Assembly (NCBI GenBank): GCA_013180625.2
Contig: SNVD02004560.1
Location: forward strand, 141,565-205,564
From: Boswellia sacra
Taxonomy: Eukaryota; Streptophyta; Magnoliopsida; Sapindales; Burseraceae
Reading direction: 5' to 3'
Length of the DNA stretch: 64,000 nt
Part shown: positions 13,301 to 23,379 of the stretch, in pieces
Layout: each line of letters begins with the position of its first letter
Position numbering within the stretch: position 1 is the stretch's first letter
Program-made: the position numbers and the translations under genes
The notes under the pieces: generated by a model
The model's database searches: none
What the model was told of the DNA's origin: nothing
The model's input: the letters and a program-made list of their open reading frames with translations, nothing else

Positions 13301-16300
13301 TAGGACTTCAGTTCCTATTTGGGCTCTACTAGACTTCACCTAGCCTTTCATTATTGACACTAATGCTTTTGGTGGGGCTTGGAGCAGTGCTGATACAAGG
13401 GAAACACCCAATAGCTTACTACAGCGACATGCTCTCCCCAAGTCAACGTTTGAAGTCAGTTTATGAGAGGGAATTAATGGCTATAGTGTTGGCTATAACA
13501 TCCCACATCGCTTGGAAATAACATTTGAAAGAGATTAATATACCTCGTGAGCCCTTTAAACTATTGGAGGCCTTTTGGGTTGTCTAAAGCAGACAATATC
13601 TGACAATAAGCCGAGGTATTGAGCTTCGCACACGCGTGAAGGCCACCTCTTGAAACTGTGTGGAGGCCATCTCTCAAGGGTTTATGGGAATCACGAAGTG
13701 CCACATACGGTACATAGTGCCACATGCGGGTCAAAATGTTACATTGGCAGTCCAGAAGTGGAGGCCTCTTCTTTCAGGTAGAAGATTTATGGTAAGAACT
13801 AACCAATGAAGTCTTAAATATCTTCTTAAATAGAGGATGGTAAGTGTTGAGCATCAGAAATTGTTATCCAAGTTATTAGGGTTTGACTTTGAAATACACT
13901 ACAAGCCTCGACTAGAAAACAAAGCTGCAAATGCTTTGTCTAGACATCTGGAGTTTGCTGCCGTCTCATTTTCAACCCTTTTAATTTTGATGAAATACAA
14001 CAAGAGATTGATGAAAATGAGGAATTGAGTAAAGCTTAAGGAAGCTATTTTGGCTGGAAACTCTACTCATATTGGATAAGCTGTAGTACAAGGGAAGTTG
14101 TTGTATAAAGAAAAGATTTTAGTCGTAAGGAATCTGCCTTTATTCCCAAATTATTTAAGGAGTTTCATGATAGCCACTTATAAGGACATTCAAGTTTACC
14201 AAAAACAACTCAACGAATTATTAATGAACTCTATTGGACTGGAATGAAGAAAGATATCAAGACTTATATCGAATCTTGTGGAATTTGCCAACAAAACAAG
14301 TACTCCACACTATCACCAGCAGGCCTCCCTCAACCCATACCCATTCCTAACCAGGTTTGGAAGGATATAACAATGGACTTTGTTGAAGGTTTGCCAAAAT
14401 CTAAAGGAAATGACACTATTCTTGTTGTAGTGGATCGTTTGAGTAAATATTGGCATTTCATAGCTCTAAAACACCCTTTGATTACCTAATTTGTTGCCAC
14501 CTACTTCGTTAAGGAAGTTAGTAAGGCTTCATGAAATTTCTCATTCAATCATTATTAATCAGGATCGAGAGTTTCTCAGCCTATTTTAAACAAAATTAAA
14601 ATGCAAGGCATCATTCTTAATCGCAGCACAACTTATCATCCACAAATCAACGGTTAATCGAGGTATTAATTGTTGCTTGAAGACTTATTTAAGATGTTTT
14701 TTTGCTGGTAAACCTTACCAGTGTGTAAATACTTCCTATCATACTTCAACCAAGACCCCTCCTTTCAAACTGCTCGATGGCAAGACATGTAAAACGTATC
14801 GTATCGCACCGTACCGGCATAGCCCAAAATACTATTTGCACCGTACTTAGCCGAACACGAACAGTATTTCATACCGTACCGTGCCTAGCATTAAAAAAAT
14901 TTTGGATGCCCAACATGATGCATATGGCATGACCCAAATGGACTGTGTCATGCCTAAGATCGTTTCATTTCGTTCTTAGCCCGAATAAGTAAAAAAGACA
15001 TACAAAATTTTTTTGTCTTTAACTTTTAAATTTTTATTAAAATGACACACATGTATTTTAAAGAGACTAATTAACCCCCCATTTGGTAGCTATAAACTTG
15101 TCTTTTAAGAAAGATAGGCTTATCTTTAAAATTAAATTGAATTTTTTAATAACCTAATTTTTTTAAAAAATATATAAATAACAATTTCAAACTATTTTTA
15201 TTAATTATTATTATCTTAAATGAAAAAATTTTTCATTGGCTTTGTTCAAAGTAAAAATCTTAAAATTTTAGTTGAATAAATATAGATATACTAGTCAATT
15301 TCTTTAAAAAAATGAATTTTTTATTAATAATTTGAACTAAAAGTACAATTCTTCAAATATATTATAGAGTTCCATCATTATAGTTAAGACTCATTTTGTA
15401 TCATTTCTTTTAATTGAAAATAGGTTCATTTAATTATGAAATAAATTAGAAAGAGATAGAGATTTATGGAAGGAATGAAATAGGAGTGCATGACCAAGTA
15501 AACTAAGAATATAAAAGGCATGAGAGATAAATAAAAATTGAGGAAAGAAAATAAATTTTACTTAGACTTTTAATTGCTACAACATTATAATAAAGTAACT
15601 TGGTCCCTTCATATATTCATTTAAATCCAATGATTTATTTATTTATTTCTTTCTTTCTTTTAACTCAAAATATATTTATTTTATTAAATGAATTAAAAAA
15701 GTAACCGTGCTCATTCGTGTCTATTCGTGTTTATCATGCTTCGTACTTGGTACAGTCCAATTATGCTTCGTGCCGACACGGTCCACCTTGCCAAACTTTT
15801 AAGCTCAGTCCAGTCCAATCCTCATTTTATACTATACCGTGCTGTTACAGTATTCGTGTTCGTAATGTACTCGTACTGTACGAATTCATACTGGATCGTG
15901 TCGTGCTCGTGCTCGGCTCGACCCTTTTTACATGTCTATCTATGGCCATGAACCTCCACCACCGGTTTGCTATCCCCAAAATTCCACTGCTATCTCCACA
16001 GTCGAACATTTGTTGGACGAGAGGGATGCAATATTAGATGAATTGAAACAAAATCTAAATGAAGCCCAAGAAAGAATGAAGTTGGTTGCAAATGGTAAAT
16101 GTAGGGAGGTTTAGTTTCAAGTGAGAGACATGGTTTACCTCAAATTGCAGCCATACAGACAACAATCTTTAGCTAGACACAGAAATTAGAAGCTTAGTCC
16201 ATGGTACTATGGGCCTTATCCAGCAAAAGCAAGAGTTAGCAGGTTGCATATCAACTTAAATTACCAGAAAATTCAGTAGTGCAACCAGTTTTTCATATTT

Positions 16301-19300
16301 CTCAATTGAAACGTGTTGCGGGTACTGCCCCTGTTTCATCACCCATTCCCTCCCAACTCAATGTTACCATTTGAACCAGAAAATGTCCTGAATGTGTGCC
16401 AAAAGCAAGAAGGATCAGGAGTTACTACAGAAGTTCTAATAAAGTGGAAGGACCTACCTGATTTAGAGGCAACCTGGGAGCAATTTGATTTGATTAGGGA
16501 TCAGTTCCCCGGTTTTCAACTTGAGGACACGGTGAATGCTTGGACGGGAGGTAATGATAGACCCCCAATTTGATTTATTTATTCTACGCGCTACAAATAT
16601 GTAAAGAAGTGAGAGGCAGAATTGTGAATTGAAAGGATCAGAAGGGTCTTTCTTTTTATTTTTTATTTTTTTCCTTTTACTTTCTGTTTTGCTGTGCTGC
16701 TGACTAGGCCGTGGGCGTCAGTTATCCTTGTCTAAGGAAAAGTGCATAGTTAGAGAATAAGAGAGAGAGAGGAGAGGAAAAAGGCATTCGGTCACTTTGT
16801 GGAATAGATAGAGAATTTCTCTAAGGGAGAGCCAGCATACCTCTCGAATAACCTGATGAATATCCAGTTTTATGAGTATTTTCTTCCAAAATTCCTTCTG
16901 TCTACAGCTACTAATCTAAATATTCTATTAATTTCTGTCTTTGTATGTGTGCTAGTGTGTGTGAGTGCGCTAGTGTGATTCTGTACATATCAAAATCCCA
17001 AAGTTATAATAATTAGAGAAAAGCCCTCAATCTTCAAATTGTTAAATTTTAACAGAACTCACCGTTCCTTGCCGGTAATCATCAATTTCATCAACATCAT
17101 CATCTGGAAAGCGTCCCACGACTGCAATGGCATTCACTTGTGTTCGATTAATTAAAGTCTGAACAGCTCGCAGGAGAGAATCAGGGTTTCTGATCCTCCC
17201 TGTTGATTGCCCAGTTTTTTTATCAACCCACTTTTCTACCTGCAAAGTAGTTCAATTCAGATTTTTTCAATCAAAATGGAAGTGATCAGATTTCTCTATC
17301 TTTCTTCTCATCGTCCTTGCTCCAGTAAATTTATTTTGAATCATAAAACATCAGTACACACATGACTTTCCATCTGAGAAGAGTTAATCTATACAGCCAA
17401 CAAATGCACCTTTTTCTAATTTTGCAATAAGAGACAACCAAGGCACAAGAAACATTTGAACTAAATTCAAATTTATTCAACAATTTTCACAAGAAGGAAA
17501 TTTTCTGACTTGATATGTTATAATAAAGTGATGTGTGGTGTGCACCAATCCCTCATTCATCAACTTGATTCCAATTTCACCAATCCCTTCTACTAATATG
17601 CTGATTTCAACTTCACATTTAAATTTCAGTTAAATATAAGAGTTACCTTCAATGGCATATCAGTGATTATATATTCAACAACAGGCAATCCAAGGGAAGC
17701 CCTAGCTGCATCAGCCACCTGTAAATGACGGATTTGGAGCTCTTGCTCTATTCCAGCATCAAGAACCAATCCCACCTGCCTTAGTCAAAAGGTACTACAT
17801 AAGCATGCTAAGCAACAATCAGGAATTTGATACATGGCAGATGACATGTGATTACAGCTTGTAAATAACTAAAGCGTAAAAATATATAAGTTTAAGCACA
17901 CCTTGTTTTGGAGAACAGGCATTAGGGCCCATAAGCCTTCAGCAAACCTGTCAAGAGCATAACCTTCAATATATAATACATTAGGCATGGGCCAGTAGAG
18001 CATTGCAGCATTGAGCACCTGTGGCAGTTTCAAAAGGGAAGACATACTGCATGCTTAAGCATAGACAAACACAAGTAGTAAGGTTGATACCTTTTGAGGT
18101 TTCCCGAGCAGTGATCAACATCAAATTATTTGGACCAAAACTGATTATTATGCTATAACAATTTGTACCCACAGCAAACACAAACAACATGCAGTTGATC
18201 ACCATTTGTTATGAGCTCTGTTCAGTTCTTCAAAGGCCATTAACAATCAACTAAAAGGCATTATTACACGTAAAATCAAATTTTGCAAAGCAAAATGAGA
18301 ATTTTTCACATTCTTTAGTAGTAATCACTTGTAGAAAATTCATTTTTTTAATTTAATATATTTGTTAGCAACAACTTTATGAATAAAAAACACGAAATAA
18401 AATTAATCTTGAAATTGAGAATGTTCATAAAAATAAACATGAATTCAATTCTAGTTGCTTAGGAAAATGGAATATGTAATTTCTAAAAGGTAAAACTAGA
18501 AAGCCTAAGAGATTTTAAATTTTCTATCCCAAGTAATGTGTCCCACTTTCTAACATTTAACTTAGCTTCGATGCCCTTGCCGTATAAATTGTTAAAATGT
18601 AAATATTTAAAAATATTATTTAGTTTTGAGTTTAACCGTTTTATATACAGTAATGTTACACTTGCTAATTTATACAAACTCATTCATATAATCTAACATT
18701 ATAGTTATATGATTATTGCATTATTTATCTTAGGTGGTGTTTGTTTCAATCACTTAATACTTTTTAAAACTTAATTTATACTACTTAATAGGATATTTAT
18801 TTACTTTTTTAGATACTACTTAAAAAAAGTGATAAGAAAATATTTTACCTTTAATATGACTTTTTTTACCGTTGTTAAAATGTAAAATGTTTATATTTAT
18901 ATTTATACAATCTTTTAAAAATTAAATCAAAATTCTTTTTCATTTAAATAATTACTATGATATTTCTTACAACCTTTAAAAAATAATTATTAATTAAAAT
19001 TAAATAAAAATTATTTTTCATTTAAATAGTTAATATTATATTATATAAACTCATATGATATTATTGTATAACTACTATATCATTAATATTATAAATTTTT
19101 AAAATCCACTCCTCTAATTAGATCAAGTTTAAGCCATATCAATTTGTATAAAAAAAATTTAAGAGTAGTATTTTATCCATTACATTTTGAGGGCCATATT
19201 TTGAATCATTAAAGATTAATTCTATTAATTAAAGTGTTTTCTATTTCATAAACTTAAAAAGAAAAAAGAAAAAAAAGCTAATATGCTCTTTTAACTTACA

Positions 19301-20615
19301 ATATTAAAAATTAATTTTTTTACTTTAAATTTACACTATTGAATAAAATAAAATATCTTTAGCAATTTAATAAATAACTTTTGAAGTTTCAATAAAATTG
19401 TCCCTATAATATGTAATAAAATTCTATCAAATATATTATCTATTTTAAAACTCGCTATTTATAATAATATCAAATTTTTCAATAGTTATTACTCAACATA
19501 TTATTAGCTAATTAATTTGAAATATTAATAAAAATAAATGAAAGTTTATCAATTATAAAAAAATATTTATCATATTTTATTATGGTAATTATAAATATAG
19601 TAATAAATAATATAAAAATTTGATAATAAATACTTAAACAATCACAAATATACCAAAAATTAAATTAAAATAATATCCATAAATAAAAATTTGATAAAAT
19701 TTATATTATTTTAATATGTAAGGATATTTATAAAATAAAATTTTTACACCTCACTTGGACAATAATGATTAGAAAATTTGATAAAATTTATATTATTTCA
19801 ATACGTAGAGATATTTATGAAATAAATTTTTTAACACCTCATTTAGACAATAGTGATTTAAAAAAGTAATAAATTTTTACTTTTTTAATTAAGTGATTTA
19901 TCACTTAAAAAAATATTAAATGAAAAAATAAACAAAAATTTTAAAATTAAAATCTAAACACTTTTAAATGGTAAGTGATAAGTAAACGAAAATAAACTGC
20001 TCTGCAGTCAGCCACGTTTGATTTTAAAAATTTATTATTACAATCACATTATCACTATCACTATGTAACGTCAGTTTGTATATATATATAACGTGCGTGT
20101 GTGAAAGGATCGTTCCATATTCGATCATGTAAGTAGAATCTGTCACAATATGTCAGTTAAAGAAAATACATAGCTATTAATTAATTAATTACTTTAAAGA
20201 AACCAAAGGGACGAAAATGCCCTTTCCATAGCTTCAAAAATAAAGAATAAAGAAATAAAATTAGAGAAATTACGTTATCATACATTAGGATGAGTGATGA
20301 GGCAATCAACGACGGAGGAGAAAGCGCGAGCAACAGGCAAAGCATCACCGGCGAATCCACCAATAGCGGCACCAACTCCAGTCGGGACTACCATTACGCT
20401 CGTGTACTCTCTCTTGCACTGAATTCTTATCCATCAGAACGCGATAAAATTATAGTTTAATTTCAATTTCGACAGTGAAGTAACAGAGCACTTACCTTGC
20501 TTGAATGGTGAGAAGCGAAACATGAAATCTTCAGCTTCGTGGATGGCGCGGATTTGGTGAAGAACGGATTCCAACGGGGGAAGGATGGAAATGGATGGCT
20601 GAGATGGAGCGTCAT
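7392..20615 (-). CDS. DUF3326-family protein, predicted plastid-targeted (9 exons)
   Basis: Exons on the minus strand: 20615-20496, 20418-20284, 18018-17902, 17775-17647, 17239-17063, 9649-9509, 8593-8408, 8191-8120, 7556-7392. All have GT..AG borders, all are multiples of three, and together they give 413 residues. The start at 20615 is preceded in frame by a stop. Exon 1 encodes about 40 residues rich in Ser, Pro, Phe and Lys with no acidic residue, as in a chloroplast transit peptide. The mature part opens [20 protein letters not shown] and carries [58 protein letters not shown] and [13 protein letters not shown] know these blocks from DUF3326 proteins of cyanobacteria and plants, whose function is uncharacterised. 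Intron 5 (7.4 kb) holds an antisense chromovirus and intron 6 a MITE, yet no exon is damaged. I do not propose a reaction. Confidence 0.9.
8627..8824. mobile_element. MULE-type MITE in intron 6 of the DUF3326 gene
   Basis: A 198-bp element with terminal inverted repeats starting GAGAGAGTCTGTC (perfect for 13 bp, imperfect for about 80 bp, including CTGATGTGGTGCAGC and GGTGAACA). It is flanked by a perfect 9-bp target-site duplication TATGAGAAG (8618-8626 and 8825-8833). A 9-bp duplication with long inverted repeats is the hallmark of Mutator-like elements. It has no coding capacity. It sits 34 bp on the gene's upstream side of exon 7 (8408-8593), close to that exon's 3' splice site. Confidence 0.88.
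9706..9950. repeat. Three-copy tandem repeat in intron 5
   Basis: Three copies of a 75-90-bp unit (starting about 9706, 9784 and 9868) share ATGGCTCGACA, CAGCTACC, AGATGGAAATTTGTG and ATAATGATATAAACAATATT. The array begins about 60 bp from exon 6 (9509-9649), on its upstream side in gene orientation. It makes several overlapping spurious reading frames. Confidence 0.85.
10241..10680 (+). repeat. 5' LTR of the chromovirus
   Basis: 440 bp, TGATAG..ATCA. It aligns along its length with 16555-16992, with many substitutions and a poly-T length difference at 10341-10352. Confidence 0.9.
10684..10695 (+). promoter_or_regulatory. Primer-binding site (initiator tRNA-Met)
   Basis: TGGTATCAGAGC, three bases after the left LTR. 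It confirms that the element is on the plus strand. Confidence 0.85.
10710..11830 (+). pseudogene. Chromovirus gag (broken)
   Basis: Starts at the ATG at 10710 ([16 protein letters not shown]), shortly after the primer-binding site, and breaks by stop and frameshift near 10810. Recognisable capsid blocks follow: [19 protein letters not shown] at about 11125 and [18 protein letters not shown] at about 11265. A gag C-terminal motif, [14 protein letters not shown], is at about 11675. This is the structural protein region of a plant gypsy element. At least three frame breaks rule out function. Confidence 0.8.
11824..12147 (+). pseudogene. Chromovirus aspartic protease fragment
   Basis: The frame contains [20 protein letters not shown], where the catalytic D-[ST]-G of retropepsins reads D-P-G. 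A VVLGM block and a stop follow at 12145. Loss of the active-site Ser/Thr and truncation make this inactive. It lies between gag and reverse transcriptase, as expected for gypsy elements. Confidence 0.78.
12300..13200 (+). pseudogene. Chromovirus reverse transcriptase (broken)
   Basis: The blocks are in order but in different frames. [20 protein letters not shown] is at about 12555, followed by a stop in the next block. [15 protein letters not shown] is at about 12725 and [20 protein letters not shown] at about 12825. The catalytic FFDDIL motif at about 12920 is reached only through a frameshift. LGHIIS of the connection region is at about 13065. The order matches a gypsy reverse transcriptase. 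Confidence 0.85.
13330..14025 (+). pseudogene. Chromovirus RNase H domain, split by a solo LTR
   Basis: The first half (about 13350-13493) ends at ELMAIVLAI. The second half resumes at 13744 with [18 protein letters not shown] and continues to [20 protein letters not shown] and [10 protein letters not shown] at about 13930, the usual end of gypsy RNase H. The two halves join cleanly once the 250-bp insert and its 5-bp duplication are removed. There are additional stops and frameshifts. Confidence 0.82.
13494..13743. mobile_element. TRIM-like solo LTR nested in the RNase H domain
   Basis: A 250-bp insertion bounded by a perfect 5-bp target-site duplication TTGGC (13489-13493 and 13744-13748). 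It starts TATAACATCCCACATCG (one base off TGTAACATCCC, the opening I know from plant TRIM LTRs such as Cassandra) and ends AATGTTACA. It also carries GAGGCCTTTTGGG and AAAGCAGACAATATC, related to TRIM LTR blocks. I see no 5S-rRNA-like core, so it is not a typical Cassandra. Confidence 0.78.
14040..16150 (+). pseudogene. Chromovirus integrase, split by a 1.15-kb element
   Basis: The zinc-binding part has [18 protein letters not shown] at about 14265. The catalytic core carries [18 protein letters not shown] and [20 protein letters not shown] (14355-14475), then decays. At 14785 the frame is interrupted after TPPFKLLDG. It resumes at 15936 with YGHEPPPPV and the C-terminal [13 protein letters not shown] block, and PYRQ follows. 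So the integrase was once continuous across the insert. Confidence 0.82.
14785..15935. mobile_element. Non-autonomous TIR-like element nested in the integrase
   Basis: The insert begins ACATGTAAAA and ends with its complement TTTTTACATGT. Both end regions are made of CGTA/CGTGC-rich, mutually complementary repeats (GAACACGAA, ACCGTACCGTGCC), and the middle is AT-rich and non-coding. The interruption of the integrase frame defines its extent. I could not find a convincing target-site duplication because the 6-bp end ACATGT is itself palindromic. This is probably a DNA-transposon derivative. Confidence 0.6.
16313..16573 (+). pseudogene. Chromodomain at the C-terminus of the chromovirus integrase
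   Basis: The frame contains [20 protein letters not shown], the conserved core of a chromodomain, followed by a tail ending DRPPI next to the polypurine tract. A chromodomain at this position marks the chromovirus branch of plant gypsy elements and is thought to steer integration to marked chromatin. The upstream polyprotein is broken, so this is a relic. Confidence 0.82.
16555..16992 (+). repeat. 3' LTR of the chromovirus
   Basis: Partner of 10241-10680. It directly follows the purine tract at 16541-16550 and is followed by the AAATC duplication at 16993-16997. Confidence 0.9.
18731..20000. mobile_element. AT-rich TIR-like element in intron 1 of the DUF3326 gene
   Basis: The ends are imperfect inverted repeats: left GGTGTTTGTTTCAATCACTTAA, right complement GTTTATTTTCGTTTACTTATCACTTA. 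The 1.27-kb interior is about 85% A+T and non-coding. It contains a direct duplication of about 85 bp (19691-19772 and 19775-19861) including CACCTCA(C/T)TTRGACAATA. This could be a non-autonomous hAT or PIF derivative; the exact ends and target-site duplication are unresolved. Confidence 0.5.
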
Positions 20616-21466
20616 CGTTTTGGCGCAATTTTGTCAGGCCGTTGAATGCTTGAGCGAGAGTGAGGATAAATATAAATCGTTCCCACCCTCCACGATTCGT
20701 GTTCTTCAATTTGCAAGCACTTTGGCGGTTTTGCCCCTAGGATATTTGGGTTTGGGAGCCCCTTGAGTTTTAGAGATGGGACAAAATCTGGGATTGCCCA
20801 TTGAGCCCGCAACTCTGCAGCTAAAAATGGATTTGGCGGTTGAAATTCAATTAATTTAAAAGAGTTGTTTTATTTTTTCCTCATTTATTATCTCATGAGA
20901 CCCTACCTCTAATTTATCAAGGACATAATTATAATTTAAAATGTTTTTAAGTAACATTTTATCAATTATTATTTTTAAGTAACATTTTATCAATTATCTT
21001 TCATATTAAATTTTAACTGTTTTCAAATATAATCTTAAATAAAGTTTTGTTAGATTTTAACGGTGTTTGGATTTTTTTTTCTCTTCAATTTAATCTTTAA
21101 TCAAAATATGTAAATCCTTCTGCAAAGACCACTACCGCTCGTTATTTAAATCCTAATTTTTTATTTTTCTCTTACAAGTCCAGGACAGCGCTCATTCTTC
21201 ACGTTGACTTTCTTCTACTCTTTATTATAGACATCAAGCTTTATTAATATAACTTTCCAAAATTCCTTCAATTTTGAATCAGGACCTAAGCCAGAAGTAG
21301 AATAACATTGTACAAATACATTACAAAAAATATTTTTTAACACTAATTAATTATTTTCTTTTTCATATTCAATTCCCTAAATCCGTATGAACAAATCCAA
21401 TTATTTATTAGTAAACTAAAACAAAATTATATTTTAAACAAATGTCCCAGTAGTATCATTTGGTAT
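20616..21466. other. Upstream region of the DUF3326 gene and intergenic DNA
   Basis: This holds the presumed promoter and 5' UTR of the minus-strand DUF3326 gene. Overlapping frames between 20434 and 20812 lack ATG starts in the correct phase and are not genes. A short direct repeat (AAGTAACATTTTATCAATTATT, partial) lies at 20950-20998. I see nothing else. Confidence 0.55.
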
Positions 21467-21489
21467 CTACACTACAACATTAAAGATCC

Positions 21490-21900
21490 AAAACCGCCGT
21501 AAAAGTATTTTTACGGCGGTTCAGAACCGTCGTAGAAACAACCGTAGTAAAAGTATTTATGACGGTTCTGGCCCGCCGTAAAAGGTCTTATACGACAGTT
21601 TTGTCGTTCGACGTAGACACGAACGACAAAATGGAACGTCTATATAACACGCCTTTTTACGGTGGTTTTATAACTGTCGTAAATTTGCGTCGAACATATA
21701 ACCGCCATAACAACATCAATAACCGCCGTAAAAAATTTTAATCAAAACAACGTAGTTTTGACAATGAATAGTGGCAAATTTTTTGCGTCAGTCACTGGAC
21801 CGCCGTAAAAAGTGCAACAACCGCCGTAAAAGCTCAAACCCAAAATGACGTAGTTTAAACATTGAATATTTTTTACGGCAAACACAAAACCGCCGGAAAA
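21490..21900. repeat. Left subterminal repeat array of the CACTA element
   Basis: About a dozen copies of CCGCCGTAAAA or its complement TTTTACGGCGG, some degenerate, occur in both orientations. Several are paired as small palindromes (for example 21492-21519). In CACTA elements such subterminal repeats bind the TNPA protein. Confidence 0.85.
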
Positions 21901-23379
21901 GGTAAATTTTTTTTAAAAAAATACTCATACTGTTTTTATATTTTTACTGTTTCAAGATTCAATATCTTGTCTCAAAAAAAATATTTTGATATGTATCTTT
22001 CATCATTCGATTAATATAACGATCTCAAATCAAATATTAAGATTTGTCACATAAATAGATTAATCATAATTTAAGCAAACCAAACATAACTTAATCATCA
22101 TCCATACAGTCCAACATTATATAATGAAATAGTTAAACATCTCAATTATATAATTCAACAACCTCCCCATAATTTAACATCCGACAAGTAAGCCATAAAG
22201 CTCATCATCCACACAGTTCAACATCATATAATAAAATAGTTAAACATCATATAATAAAATAGTTAAACAACTCAATTATATACTACAACAACCTCGACAT
22301 AACTCAACATCTGAGAAGTAAGCTGTAAAACTTGACAAAAAACCTGCAAGAATAATTCGCAACCAAGATTATAATCATTAAGTAACATTATGTATCTTAA
22401 AACAAATTGTATAATTTTATTTATATACCTTTTCGTTCCCATGGTTTGAATCACGATTTGTGAGATCGTTGTTCCATGACTATCATATTGGAAACGACTA
22501 TGATGTCCACTTGAAACATCTGGGACCTATTTATAAAAAAAATGAAACATAAGTTAAAAATATGAGTCAACTGAAACTACATTTTTAACTTGAAAAATAA
22601 GTAAATAGCGGTCTTGTAGCTCACCGCTCTGCAAATTCTGGAAACCTCTCCTGCAAGAAGGAAACAACTTCATCATACATCATTTTCATGTTGTGATCTT
22701 GCTTCAAGTTGTGTGCTTCATTCAAGTTTCTGTGTGCTTCCTTCAAGCTGTTGTGTTCTTGCTCCAAACTACCCAACTCTTCCCTTAAGTGAATATCAGA
22801 TAAGCTATTGCCTTGAACATCAGTCGGAGATGAACCAAAACCATATGTCCAGGCATAACCACGATGATCAGGTCCCATTACATTGCCAAATACTTCTTCT
22901 CTTAGTTGTTGAGTTTGCTGGTCTTGTGGAAATTGAGACAAACCTTCATTAAATTGACTCTGTAACATAATGAAAAGAAATAACAACTTAATAATGACAA
23001 TGTATTAAGCAAAAATTAATTTATAGATAGTGGATGAATAAATAAGTTTAAAAGATCAAAGAACTTACAATTATTTCTGCACTTTCATCATCACCTACTT
23101 CCCCATTACTTTTTGTTCTTGTCTTCATGAAGACACAAATGCGATCAGTTTGCTCTCCACTTCTTATCATCTAAACAAAAAAAATATTAGAACTACAATA
23201 ATACAACACTAAAGAGATATAAGTAGAACTTGATAACCAACAAGTAAAAAGCGTATAAACAAACAAGAGTAACTTACCTCTTCTCGTTTTTAGGCAAATG
23301 ACGTGCAACATGTTCGATGAAGTGCAACTTGTTGTGCTCGATTTACCTTATTCTTCTCTGCAGCTTCCTATAATATAAA

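Larger units (their letters stand above)
10241..16992 (+). mobile_element. Decayed Ty3/gypsy chromovirus inside intron 5 of the DUF3326 gene
   Basis: Direct LTRs 10241-10680 and 16555-16992 both start TGATAGACCCCC and end CATATCA. They are flanked by a perfect 5-bp target-site duplication AAATC (10236-10240 and 16993-16997). The primer-binding site TGGTATCAGAGC (initiator tRNA-Met) is at 10684-10695 and a purine tract GGACGGGAGG is at 16541-16550. The internal order is gag, protease, reverse transcriptase, RNase H, integrase, chromodomain, the gypsy order with a C-terminal chromodomain. Every domain is broken by stops or frameshifts, and two younger insertions split RNase H and integrase. It lies antisense to the host gene, in a single intron. 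Confidence 0.93.

Noticed and set aside
13494..13743. Cassandra element with 5S rRNA gene
   Set aside because: The opening and some words match, but I cannot find the 5S-like internal promoter core.
20434..20812. Longer alternative first-exon frames for the DUF3326 gene
   Set aside because: They lack ATG starts and join exon 2 out of phase, except through a weaker acceptor. The frame from the ATG at 20615 joins in phase at a clean CAG acceptor and looks like a transit peptide.
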